Positions 25,859 to 36,400 of a stretch of DNA of 64,000 nucleotides are shown in pieces. Numbering within the stretch: the first letter of the stretch is position 1; each line of letters begins with the position of its first letter. Where the stretch lies: assembly GCF_030929605.1 (NCBI RefSeq), contig NZ_JAVFVS010000010.1:124001-188000 (forward strand), given 5' to 3'. The notes beneath the pieces are model-generated. The model saw only the letters and a program-made list of their open reading frames with translations, did no database searches and was not told where the DNA came from. Both the position numbers and the translations under genes were made by a program. Source of the DNA: Flavobacterium sp. LHD-80. GTDB lineage: Bacteria > Bacteroidota > Bacteroidia > Flavobacteriales > Flavobacteriaceae.

Positions 25859-26755
25859 TTAAATTTTACCGTAGTACATTGCTTTTACTATTCCGTCAGA
25901 AAGTCCAATTTTTGGAACATAAATTTGGCGTGCACCGCTCCATTTCATTGCGTTTAAATAGATTCGTGTTGCGTGGATAATAACGTCGGCACGGTCAGAG
26001 TTCAAACCTAACTCAGCAATTCTCTGTTCGTAAGTCAATGAATTCAAGAAAGCGTATTGTGAATTAATATAAATGTAGGATAACGGTTTTTCCTGCTGTT
26101 TTCCAGACATTTTAAATAATTTATTGATGTTTCCGCCAGATCCTATCAAAGTAACCTCATCATAATCAGCAGTATTGGTTTTAATCCATTTTTCAATTTC
26201 ATCCCAAACGACATCGCAAACCATATTATTTAGTAAACGCACCGTTCCTGCTTTGAACGATCTTGAATTTATCATTTTTCCATCAGAAAATAATGTAAAC
26301 TCAGTACTTCCACCACCCACATCAACAAATAAATACGTTTCATCTGTTTTTAATAAATGGTGCAAATCTGTAGAAGCAATAATTGCTGCTTCTTTTTTTC
26401 CGTCGATAATTTCGATTTTAATGTCGGCTTTCTTTTTAATCAAAGCCACAACCTCCTTGGCATTGTAAGCTTCACGCATCGCCGATGTAGCAAACGCCAT
26501 ATAGCGTTCTACTTTATGAACTTTCATCAAAAGATTGAATGCTTTCATAGCATCCACCATTCGATCTGTATTTTCTTGTGATATTTCTCCAACAGTAAAG
26601 GCATCTTGTCCCAAACGAATTGGAACACGAACAAGAGAACTTTTATTAAACTGAGGTTCTTTGCCATCTTGTTCTACAACATTCGATATCAGAAGCCTCA
26701 TGGCATTTGAACCGATATCTATTGCTGCAAATTTTCTAATATTAATCATGCTCAC
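25859..26755 (-). CDS. ppx: Ppx/GppA-type phosphatase (exopolyphosphatase-like)
   Basis: The 298-residue protein has the ASKHA-fold motifs of the family: AAIDIGSNAMRLLI at the start, VDVGGGSTEFTLF near 145, and LIGSGGNINKLFKM near 205. It is the short, single-module form without the C-terminal HD-like domains of E. coli Ppx. Such enzymes remove terminal phosphate from polyphosphate or (p)ppGpp. It is the last gene of the operon and starts 25 bp after the polyphosphate kinase stop, which supports a polyphosphate role. Confidence 0.88.
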   Translation of the reverse strand: MSMINIRKFAAIDIGSNAMRLLISNVVEQDGKEPQFNKSSLVRVPIRLGQDAFTVGEISQENTDRMVDAMKAFNLLMKVHKVERYMAFATSAMREAYNAKEVVALIKKKADIKIEIIDGKKEAAIIASTDLHHLLKTDETYLFVDVGGGSTEFTLFSDGKMINSRSFKAGTVRLLNNMVCDVVWDEIEKWIKTNTADYDEVTLIGSGGNINKLFKMSGKQQEKPLSYIYINSQYAFLNSLTYEQRIAELGLNSDRADVIIHATRIYLNAMKWSGARQIYVPKIGLSDGIVKAMYYGKI

Positions 26756-26780
26756 TTATGATTTGAAAAATTGGTTTTTA

Positions 26781-28859
26781 TTAATTAATTTTTTGTGGTA
26801 CCGCTTCAGCAATCTCAATTTTATTCTGGTAATATTTATAGGTTTCAAATTGCGCTCTAAACGGGGCATGATGATTACGAGGCTTGTATTTGTTATCTAA
26901 TTTATAGGAATGATATCTTACTTTAACATTTCCTTTCCAAGCAATATTGAAGTTATCAATCAGTTCTTTTTTAATTTCTAAGTCATAAATTGGGCAAGTT
27001 ACTTCAACCCTTCCATCAAGATTTCTGGTCATAAAATCGGCTGATGAAATATAAACTTCGGTCAAGCCTGCGTTTCCAAAAATATAAACTCTTGTATGTT
27101 CTAAATAATTATCGACGATACTTATCGCTTCGATATTTTCGCTCATTCCTGGAATTCCGGGAATTAGTGAACAAATTCCTCTTACCTGAAGCTGAATTTT
27201 CACACCTGCATTACTAGCTTCATAAAGCTTGTCGATCATTTTAAAATCAGACAAACTATTCATTTTTAATTTAATGTGCGTTTTTCTACCTGCTAGTGCG
27301 TGCAAAATTTCACGGTCAATTAATTTTACGAATTTACTTCGCGTGTAATGTGGCGAAACAATTAAATGTTTGTATCTGTGAACTCTATAATTAATATCAA
27401 AGAATTCAAATATTTTTGATGTGTCTTTCAAAATTCCCTGATGACAGGTAAACAACGTTACATCGGTATATATTTTTGCTGTTGATTCGTTGAAATTTCC
27501 AGTTGAAATAAATCCGTAGCGACGTGTTTTTCCTTCTTCACTTCTTTCAATTACACATATTTTACTGTGTACTTTCAGGCCTTTAATTCCAAAAATCAAA
27601 TCAATTCCTTCGGTTTGCATTTGTTCAGCGTAAGAAATATTGCTGGCTTCATCAAAACGAGCTTGAAGTTCAATTTGAACAGTTACTTTTTTACCATTTT
27701 TAGCTGCGTTGATTAGCGAACTGATAATCTGTGAATTCTTTGCTAAACGATACAACGTAATTTTTATACTTGTAACTTTTGGATCTAAAGCTGCTTCTCT
27801 CAGAAATTTAGTTAAATAAGAGAATGATTGATAAGGCGCATGCACCAAATAATCTTTCTTGCTGATTTTTTCTAAAATACTTCCATCCAAACTCAAGCCT
27901 GGAACTGGTAAAGGCTCGTTTGGTTTATATAATAAATCGTAACGTCCTAAATTTGGAAAATCCATATAATCACGGCGATTGTGATAACGCCCGCCTGGGA
28001 TAATACTGTCAGTTTCTACAATTTTCATTTTTTCCAAAAAGAATTGCAGCGTATCTTCTTCAATTAAATTATCATAGATAAAACGAACTGGTTCACCAAT
28101 TCGGCGATCCTTTACAGAAGTGGATATTTTTTCCAGCATACTTTTGCTCAAGTCACTATCGATATCCAACTGTGCATCACGCGTAATTTTGATCATATGT
28201 GCCGAAACACTTTTGTAATCAAATATATTGAAGATACTTTTTAACTTATAACGAATCACATCATCAATTAGAATTACATATTGCTTCTCATCTTCTGAAG
28301 GAAGCACAACAAACCTGTTGATGTTTTTTGGAATTTCAATTAAAGCGTAACGAACTTCATCATTTGCTAATTCTAATCGAACTGCCAGATAACCCAAAGT
28401 GTCTTTCAAAATTGGAAAAACAGCCAAGTCATTAAGAATGATTGTTACCAATTCTGGACTTAATTTTTGTGTAAAAAAGTCCTTTAAGAAACATTCTTGT
28501 TTTGAGGTAATTTGAGTTTCATTAATAATAAAGATATTTTCTGCTTCCAGCTCAGCTTCAATATTTCCAAGAATACGCAAACTTTCAGACTGTTGCTGAA
28601 TTACAATTTCAGTAATATCTTTAATTAATTGATGAGCAGAAATTCCGCCCAAATATTTTTCGCCAGAAATACCTGAAAGACTCAATCTCCGAATTGCAGC
28701 ATACCGAACTCTGAAAAACTCATCTAAATTGTTTGAAAAAATTCCAACAAAACGCAGTCTGTCCAAAAGTGGAACTGTGTTATCTGCTGCTTCTTGAAGC
28801 ACTCTTGCATTAAACGCTAACCAACTTTTTTCTCTATCGATATATTTCTGTTCGTACAC
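26781..28859 (-). CDS. ppk1: Polyphosphate kinase 1
   Basis: The 692-residue protein matches PPK1 over its length. The N-terminal domain starts YIDREKSWLAFNARVL, with SNNLDEFFRVR near 42. The phospho-accepting histidine is His431 in LKVHSKI, and the second phospholipase-D-like half has EHTRVYIFGN and SADFMTRNLDGRVEV. It reversibly makes polyphosphate from ATP. The start is GTG, 5 bp after the stop of the SixA-like gene. It is the middle gene of a three-gene polyphosphate operon. Confidence 0.96.
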   Translation of the reverse strand: MYEQKYIDREKSWLAFNARVLQEAADNTVPLLDRLRFVGIFSNNLDEFFRVRYAAIRRLSLSGISGEKYLGGISAHQLIKDITEIVIQQQSESLRILGNIEAELEAENIFIINETQITSKQECFLKDFFTQKLSPELVTIILNDLAVFPILKDTLGYLAVRLELANDEVRYALIEIPKNINRFVVLPSEDEKQYVILIDDVIRYKLKSIFNIFDYKSVSAHMIKITRDAQLDIDSDLSKSMLEKISTSVKDRRIGEPVRFIYDNLIEEDTLQFFLEKMKIVETDSIIPGGRYHNRRDYMDFPNLGRYDLLYKPNEPLPVPGLSLDGSILEKISKKDYLVHAPYQSFSYLTKFLREAALDPKVTSIKITLYRLAKNSQIISSLINAAKNGKKVTVQIELQARFDEASNISYAEQMQTEGIDLIFGIKGLKVHSKICVIERSEEGKTRRYGFISTGNFNESTAKIYTDVTLFTCHQGILKDTSKIFEFFDINYRVHRYKHLIVSPHYTRSKFVKLIDREILHALAGRKTHIKLKMNSLSDFKMIDKLYEASNAGVKIQLQVRGICSLIPGIPGMSENIEAISIVDNYLEHTRVYIFGNAGLTEVYISSADFMTRNLDGRVEVTCPIYDLEIKKELIDNFNIAWKGNVKVRYHSYKLDNKYKPRNHHAPFRAQFETYKYYQNKIEIAEAVPQKIN

Positions 28860-28864
28860 TTTAT

Positions 28865-29350
28865 TTATTTTAAATCTTTGGGGAAAATTGTTTTATGTGT
28901 CTTGCCTTTATTTAACGCGTCCCAGCTGTCTGAATCGAATTGCAGGGAAACAAAACCTGAAGTCGGGACGTTTTCGATAAAAACATCCCCAAATTTATTA
29001 ACAAAATTTGTAATAGCCTCGTTATGTCCGAAAAGAATAACGCTTTCGAAACTATTATCACACGATTTGATAACTTTTTCGAGTTGTTTTTCATCAAAAG
29101 TATAAAGATCGTCTTTGAAAACGATACTTTCTAAAGGATAGGAAATATTTTGAGCAAAAATAAGAGCCGTTTCTGTAGCACGAGCTGCAGTACTGCTCCA
29201 AATTATATAGGTTTTTGGGAGATATTTTGAAATATTTGAAGACACTTCATGAGCATCTAAAATCCCTCTTTTCATTAAAGGTCTGTCAAAATCTTTCAGA
29301 GGTGCTTCCCAGCTTGATTTTGCGTGTCGTATTAAAATTAAGTTTTTCAT
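28865..29350 (-). CDS. SixA-type histidine phosphatase
   Basis: The 161-residue protein has the RHG-type signature LILIRHAKSSW (catalytic His at about 8) and the second catalytic His in LFGHNEAIT near 107. These are the SixA subgroup features of the histidine phosphatase superfamily. SixA proteins take phosphate off phosphohistidine. It is the first gene of the ppk-ppx operon, which makes a link to phosphate metabolism or to the phosphohistidine of PPK1 conceivable; that link is only inference. Confidence 0.88.
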   Translation of the reverse strand: MKNLILIRHAKSSWEAPLKDFDRPLMKRGILDAHEVSSNISKYLPKTYIIWSSTAARATETALIFAQNISYPLESIVFKDDLYTFDEKQLEKVIKSCDNSFESVILFGHNEAITNFVNKFGDVFIENVPTSGFVSLQFDSDSWDALNKGKTHKTIFPKDLK

Positions 29351-29850
29351 AAAAAGAGATTATTAAAAATAAATACACTGTAAGAAAACTGCTTTCTAAG
29401 TTCTAATTTACAAAAGAATTTTTAATCCTCCTCTATTTTTTATTTCTGTTAACATTCTGTGAAAATTTTAACAAGAATATCAAATCCTCAAAACTTTAAC
29501 AATCCAAAAAATAGGTAATTATATTTTAACAAAAATGTGTACTTCATCTATTAAAACTTACACTTCATCGATATTTTACAAATCAATAAAATTTTAACTA
29601 AATAATTGATTATTAGATATTTACAAAGATTCAAAAAGTACATTTTTAGCTAAAAAAGGAAGAAAAACAAATAACTTATTTAGTAAAAAATGGTCAAAAA
29701 AAGATTTTTTTCGATCATTTTTTTGTTAAAAAAAGGTAGTTAAACGAGTTTTTAGGTTAGTTACAGACAAAAAAAATTAAATACAAAAACTCTAATATAA
29801 TTTTGATTCTGTTAAAATTTCATAAATACCACAAAACTAAATCTTAAGTT
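29351..29850. other. 500-bp AT-rich gap before the adhesin operon
   Basis: The region lies between divergent operons and holds no open frame of note. It is extremely A/T-rich with many A- and T-runs (for example around 29690-29735). The only box that fits a known pattern is at 29798-29805. Its length suggests room for regulator sites, but I see no palindrome that stands out. Confidence 0.6.
29798..29805 (+). promoter_or_regulatory. Candidate -7 box of the adhesin operon
   Basis: TAATTTTG matches TAnnTTTG and would give a leader of about 40 nt to the ATG at 29851. No TTG stands 17-23 bases upstream. Confidence 0.4.
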
Positions 29851-30402
29851 ATGAAAAGTAAATCTACTCTTGAAAAAGCAGTGAAATTTATTACCAATTG
29901 TAAGGCTATTTTTTCGGTAAGAAAAAAAATCTTCCAAAAAGGTATTTTTCCAATACTGCTCTGCTTGATTACGACTGTTTCATTTGCCCAATCTGGTTCT
30001 TGCAAGGCAACTCTAGGAGTTGAAAAAGATAGAATCTACAGCAATGCAGGCAATGATGGTGCTTATTTTACGCTGATCCTGACCAATTCGGGAAATTCAG
30101 ATGATGTTTATAATTTAAGTGTTTTAAACATAAATTCGAGCTGCTCGAATAATGACGGCAGCAGTTCGTCACAAAATGTGAATTTGGTTGGCAGTTTTCT
30201 TGACAACAGCAATGTCCCGATCACATCAGTTTCACTTCCAGCTAATCAAACAGCTACTTTTCAGGTTCATTTAACTGTTCCGCAAGGCACTGCGTACAAT
30301 AGATGGAACTGCATGCAAATCAATGCTACTTCAACAAACTGTGCTAATTACACAGTAAATACTGTTGTACATACGATCGTAAACAATCCTTCTGAAAATT
30401 AA
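29851..30402 (+). CDS. Small secreted Cys-containing beta-sandwich protein of the adhesin operon
   Basis: The 183-residue protein has an unusually long basic N-region before its signal-peptide core (about 30-49, ending VSFAQS). The mature part of about 135 residues reads as one immunoglobulin-like sandwich (YFTLILTNSGNSDDVYNL, PANQTATFQVHLTVPQG), similar in style to the NEW3 or DUF11-type domains of surface proteins. It has five Cys, which may pair. It starts the operon, with its stop 49 bp before the adhesin ATG. It may bind or help assemble the adhesin; no named family is recognised. Confidence 0.65.
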   Translation: MKSKSTLEKAVKFITNCKAIFSVRKKIFQKGIFPILLCLITTVSFAQSGSCKATLGVEKDRIYSNAGNDGAYFTLILTNSGNSDDVYNLSVLNINSSCSNNDGSSSSQNVNLVGSFLDNSNVPITSVSLPANQTATFQVHLTVPQGTAYNRWNCMQINATSTNCANYTVNTVVHTIVNNPSEN

Positions 30403-30451
30403 ATATTCACAGCAAAATATTTAGTTGTTTTTCAATTTAAATTCCTATAAA

Positions 30452-33400
30452 ATGAAAAAAACATTACACTTAATCCATTTAATAAAAAAAGCCTGCATAC
30501 CGTTTTGTATGTTGCTTTTCTTATTTTCATCTAGCATAGGGTTTGCGCAAACAATAACGCCAACAAAAACAGTTACTGTTGCTCCTGGAGTTTGCGGAGC
30601 GCTGGATGTTGAATTAAAAATTCAGGGTTCAAATCCAGTTACTAGACCTTTAGAGGTTGTTTTAGTTATTGACGTATCTGGAAGTATGGGGGATGGAAAC
30701 GGTAAGAAACCTCTAGCCTATGCTCAGGATGCTGCTATTGATTTTATCAATAAAATGTTTCTTCCTGCTAATAACCCGACAGGGAAAAACAGAGTGGGTA
30801 TTGTAACTTACAGTTCAACTGCGTCAATTAGAAGATATTTAACAAATAGCAGTGGTCAAGCGGACTTAATATCAGTAATAAATGGACTTTCTGCAAATGG
30901 AAACACCAATATTCAAGATGGTTTGACAAAAGCCAGATCAATATTACTAGATCCTGATCCTGCTAAGGGCGCTACTTTCGATTGTGCTACAGCAAGAAGT
31001 GTCGTTTTATTAACGGATGGAGTTCCAAATAGAACCGGTACTAATGGTGACGGTTGTAACGGATCTTGCTCACCAGCAATTATAACTGCTGCAAATAATA
31101 TTAAATCAGTTACTGTTTCAGGAACTAATTATAGCAATCAAATTTTTTCTGTTGGACTTTTTGGCGCTATTAGCGGAACAGAACAGTCAAATGCTGAGAC
31201 TATACTTAATGACGTTCAGTCAGGCGGTTCATTTTTCACAGAATCTGGTGCAGATTTGACTGGAATTTACAATCAAATTTTCACTCAATTATCTTGGGTT
31301 GCAAAAGCGATTTCAGGAACACCTTTTGAAAAAGAAACTATAGGTGCTAATTTCACCATTGGATCTGTTACTGTAACCAAAGGAACAACAACAATTACAG
31401 GACAAGAAATTGCCTGGAATATTGATTTCTTAAATGTTGAAACGATCACTTTAAAATATCGATTGACTCCAAAACCAAATACATGTGGCAGTCAGCAAGT
31501 GAGTTCGTCGAAACTTTACTTTCAAAACGCTCTCTGTGCTAATACAACGCAGGACATTGTGTCTCCAATGACCGATGTTCCATGCCCTATTATTACTGTT
31601 GCATCAAAAACAAATGTAAAATGTTATGGAGGAACTACAGGCTCTATTACACTTAATAATCCAACTGGAGGACAAGGTCCATACACTTACAAATGGAAAA
31701 AAAACAATGTAGATTATGCTACAACACAAAACATTTCTAATCTAACCGCTGGAACATATACAGTTAGCGCAACAGATAATAATAATTGTGCAACAGGAAT
31801 TTTAACTATTGAAATAACACAGCCAGCGGGGGCTTTAGCACTTGGTATTTCTAGTAAAACAGATGCTTTGTGTTATAACGCTAGTACTGGAAGTGTAACT
31901 GCCGGTGCAGTTACAAATTCTGTTGGTACTGTAACTTATTCTTGGAAAAACACTTCTAATGTTGTAGTAGGAACTACTGCTTCTGTATCTAATCTTCCTA
32001 CTGGAATTTATACAGTTACTGTAACAGATGAATGTTCAAATCAATCTAATTCAGTAACTATCGGACAGCCATCTGCCGCTTTAACACTTGGAGATTCTTC
32101 CAAAACCGACGCAGCTTGTTTTGGAGCTAGCACAGGAAGTGTGACTGCTGGAGCTGTTACTAATTCGGTTGGAACTGTAACATACTCTTGGAAAAACGCT
32201 TCCGATGTTGTAGTTGGAACAACTGCATCAGTATCTAACCTTCCTGCCGGAACTTATACCTTAACCGTAACAGATTCATGTTCTAGTAAATCAAATTCGG
32301 TTACTATAGGACAACCATTGGCAGCTTTAGCACTTGGAGCTTCTACTAAAACCGATGTTCTTTGCTATGGTGCCAGCACAGGAAGTGTAACTGCTGGAAC
32401 TGTTTCCAATTCAGTTGGAACTGTAACATACTCTTGGAAAAACGCTTCCGATGTTGTTGTAGGAACAACTGCTTCTGTATCTAATCTTCCTGCTGGAACT
32501 TATACTTTAACGGTAACGGATTCTTGTTCTAGCAAAACGGATACAGTAACTATTGTACAACCGAATGCAGCTTTAGCACTTGGAACTTCTTCAAAAACGG
32601 ACGCCTCTTGTTATGGAACTAGTACAGGAAGTGTAACTGCAGGAACTGTTAGCAACTCGGTTGGAACTGTAACATACTCATGGAAAAACGCTTCTAATGT
32701 TGTAGTGGGAACAACTGCTTCTGTATCTAATCTCCCTGCTGGAACTTACACCTTAACCGTAACCGATTCTTGTTCTAGCAAAACGGATACAGTAACTATT
32801 GGACAGCCAACTGCTGCCTTAGTTGCTTCGATCGATACAAAAACAAATGTAGACTGTAAAGGAAATGCGACTGGTTCAGCTACAGCTTCAGCGACTGGAG
32901 GAACAGAAGCTTATTCTTATTCTTGGAATACGAATCCAGTACAAACTACAGCAACTGCAATTAATTTAACTGCAGGAACTTACACCGTAACAGTAACAGA
33001 TCAGAAAGGCTGTACTGATACGGAACAAATTACAATTAATGAACCTCAACTTGTTTTAACTTGTTCAGTAGTTCAAAATAAACCAGTTACTGCAAACGGA
33101 TTAAGCAACGGGGAAGCAACGGTTACGCCTCTTGGAGGAAACGGAGGCTATACTTATGCTTGGGACAATGGAGAGACTACAGCTAAAGCAACAGGTCTTA
33201 ACGCAGGAACTCATACTGTAACTGTTACAGATTCTAAAGGATGTAAAACAACTTGTACAGTTTTAATTACGCAGCCTGACGTTTTATCTTGCAGTGTGGT
33301 TCAGAACGATCCAGCTAAATGCTACGGAGACAGCAACGGTAAAGCTACTGTAACGCCAGTTGGCGGAAACGGAGACTATACTTATGCATGGGACAACGGA

Positions 33401-36400
33401 GAAACAACTGCTCAGGCAACTGGCCTTAACGCAGGAACTCACACAGTAACTGTTACTGACAAATTAGGTTACAAAACTACTTGTACAGTAACTATCGGTC
33501 AGCCTCAGGCAGCATTGACATGTTCAGTAGTTCAAAATAAACCAGTTACTGCAAACGGATTAAGCAACGGTGAAGCAACTGTTACGCCTCTTGGAGGAAA
33601 CGGAGGCTATACTTATGCTTGGGACAATGGAGAGACTACAGCTCAGGCAACTGGTCTTAACGCAGGAACTCATACTGTTACTGTTACTGATTCTAAAGGA
33701 TGTAAAACAACTTGTACAGTATTAATCACACAGCCTGATGTTTTATCTTGCAGTGTGGTTCAGAACGATCCAGCTAAATGCTACGGAGACAGCAACGGTA
33801 AAGCTACTGTAACTCCTGTTGGTGGAAACGGAGACTACACTTACGCATGGGACAACGGAGAAACAACTGCTCAGGCAACTGGTCTTAACGCAGGAACTCA
33901 CACAGTAACTGTTACTGACAAATTAGGTTACAAAACTACTTGTACAGTTCTTATCGGACAGCCTCAGGCAGCATTGACATGTTCAGTAGTTCAAAATAAA
34001 CCAGTTACTGCAAACGGATTAAGCAATGGGGAAGCAACTGTTACGCCTCTTGGAGGAAACGGAGGTTATACTTATGCTTGGGACAACGGAGAAACTACAG
34101 CTCAGGCAACAGGCCTTAATGCAGGAACTCATACTGTAACTGTTACAGATTCTAAAGGATGTAAAACAACTTGTACAGTATTAATCACGCAGCCTGACGT
34201 TTTATCTTGCAGTGTGGTTCAGAACGATCCAGCTAAATGCTACGGAGACAGCAACGGTAAAGCTACTGTAACTCCTGTTGGAGGAAACGGAGACTATACT
34301 TACGCATGGGACAACGGAGAAACAACTGCTCAGGCAACTGGCCTTACTGCAGGAACTCACACAGTAACTGTTACTGACAAATTAGGATATAAAACTACTT
34401 GTACAGTTCTTATCGGACAGCCTCAGGCAGCATTGACATGTTCAGTAGTTCAAAATAAACCAGTTACTGCAAACGGATTAAGCAATGGGGAAGCAACTGT
34501 TACGCCTCTTGGAGGAAACGGAGGTTATACTTATGCTTGGGACAACGGAGAAACTACAGCTCAGGCAACAGGCCTTAATGCAGGAACTCATACTGTAACT
34601 GTTACAGATTCTAAAGGATGTAAAACAACTTGTACAGTATTAATCACGCAGCCTGACGTTTTATCTTGCAGTGTGGTTCAGAACGATCCAGCTAAATGCT
34701 ACGGAGACAGCAACGGTAAAGCTACTGTAACTCCTGTTGGAGGAAACGGAGACTATACTTACGCATGGGACAACGGAGAAACAACTGCTCAGGCAACTGG
34801 TCTTAACGCAGGAACTCACACAGTAACTGTTACTGACAAATTAGGATATAAAACTACTTGTACAGTTCTTATCGGACAGCCTCAGGCAGCATTGACTTGT
34901 TCAGTAGTTCAAAACAAAGCCGTAACTGCTAACGGATTAAGCAACGGTGAAGCAACTGTTACGCCTCTTGGAGGAAACGGAGGTTACACTTACTTATGGG
35001 ATAACGGAGAAACAACTCAAAAAGCAGTTGGATTAAATGCTGGTCTACATTCTGTAACTGTAACAGACTCCAAAGGATGTACAACAACTTGTACTGTTAC
35101 TATCAGTGAACCGAATGTTCTTTCTTGCAGCATAACTCAGGATGATCCAGCTAAATGTTACGGAGACAGCAACGGAAAAGCAACTGTAGTAGCAATCGGA
35201 GGAAACGGAGATTACACTTACTTATGGGATAACGGTGAAACAACTGCTCAGGCGACTGGCCTTACTGCAGGAACTCACACAGTAACTGTTACTGATAAAT
35301 TAGGTTACAAAACTACTTGTACTGTAACTATCGGTCAGCCTCAGGCAGCTTTGACTTGTTCAGTTATACAAAATAAACCAGTTACTGCAAACGGATTAAG
35401 CAATGGGGAAGCAACTGTTACGCCTCTTGGAGGAAACGGAGGTTACACTTACTTATGGGATAACGGAGAAACAACTCAAAAAGCAGTTGGATTAAATGCC
35501 GGTCTACATTCTGTAACCGTGACAGATTCTAAAGGATGTAAAACAACTTGTACCGTAACAATCACGCAACCTGATGTTTTATCATGTAGTGTGGTTCAGA
35601 ATGATCCAGCTAAATGTTTTGGAGACAGCAACGGTAAAGCTACCGTAACTCCAGTTGGAGGAAACGGAGATTACACTTACTTATGGGATAACGGAGAAAC
35701 AACTGCCCAGGCAACTGGCCTTAATGCAGGAACTCACACGGTAACTGTTACTGATAAATTAGGTTACAAAACTACTTGTACTGTAACTATTGGTCAGCCT
35801 CAGGCTCCTTTATCTGCTACTAAATCGCAAATAAATCCAGGTTGTGGTGGCGCTGCTACTGGATCGGCTACGGTTGTTGCTTCTGGCGGAACAGCTCCAT
35901 ATACTTATTCTTGGAACACAAATCCGGTACAGACTACAGCTACTGCAAGTAACCTTGCTGCTGGAAATTATACAGTAATAATTACAGATGCAAAAGGATG
36001 TAAACACAGTGAATCATTCGAAATTATCGATGGAGATTCTATACTGCCAGTTATCGATCCGTTACCTGCAACCTCAACAATTAATTGCCCTGCAGAACCT
36101 GTATTTGCACAAGCAACTGCAAGCGATCTAAATGGAACTATCTCTTCATTAACTTATGTAGATTCAGTTACACAAGGCAACTGTGCTGGAGCATACACTA
36201 AAACAAGAACTTGGACAGCCAAAGATGCTTGTGGAAATGTTTCGCTTCCAGTAAGTCAAACGATTATCGTTCAAGATATCACAGCTCCAACTTGGACTAC
36301 GCAAACTGCTTCTTTAAACAAAACTATTGAATGTAGTGACGCGCAAGCTTTGGCAACGGCGCAAGCCTTATTCCCAACAGCAACTGATGCTTGTGATACT

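Noticed and set aside
35810-36007. Several reverse open frames inside the adhesin gene
   Set aside because: They are Ser/Cys-rich mirror frames of the repeat codons and have no start signals or known domains.
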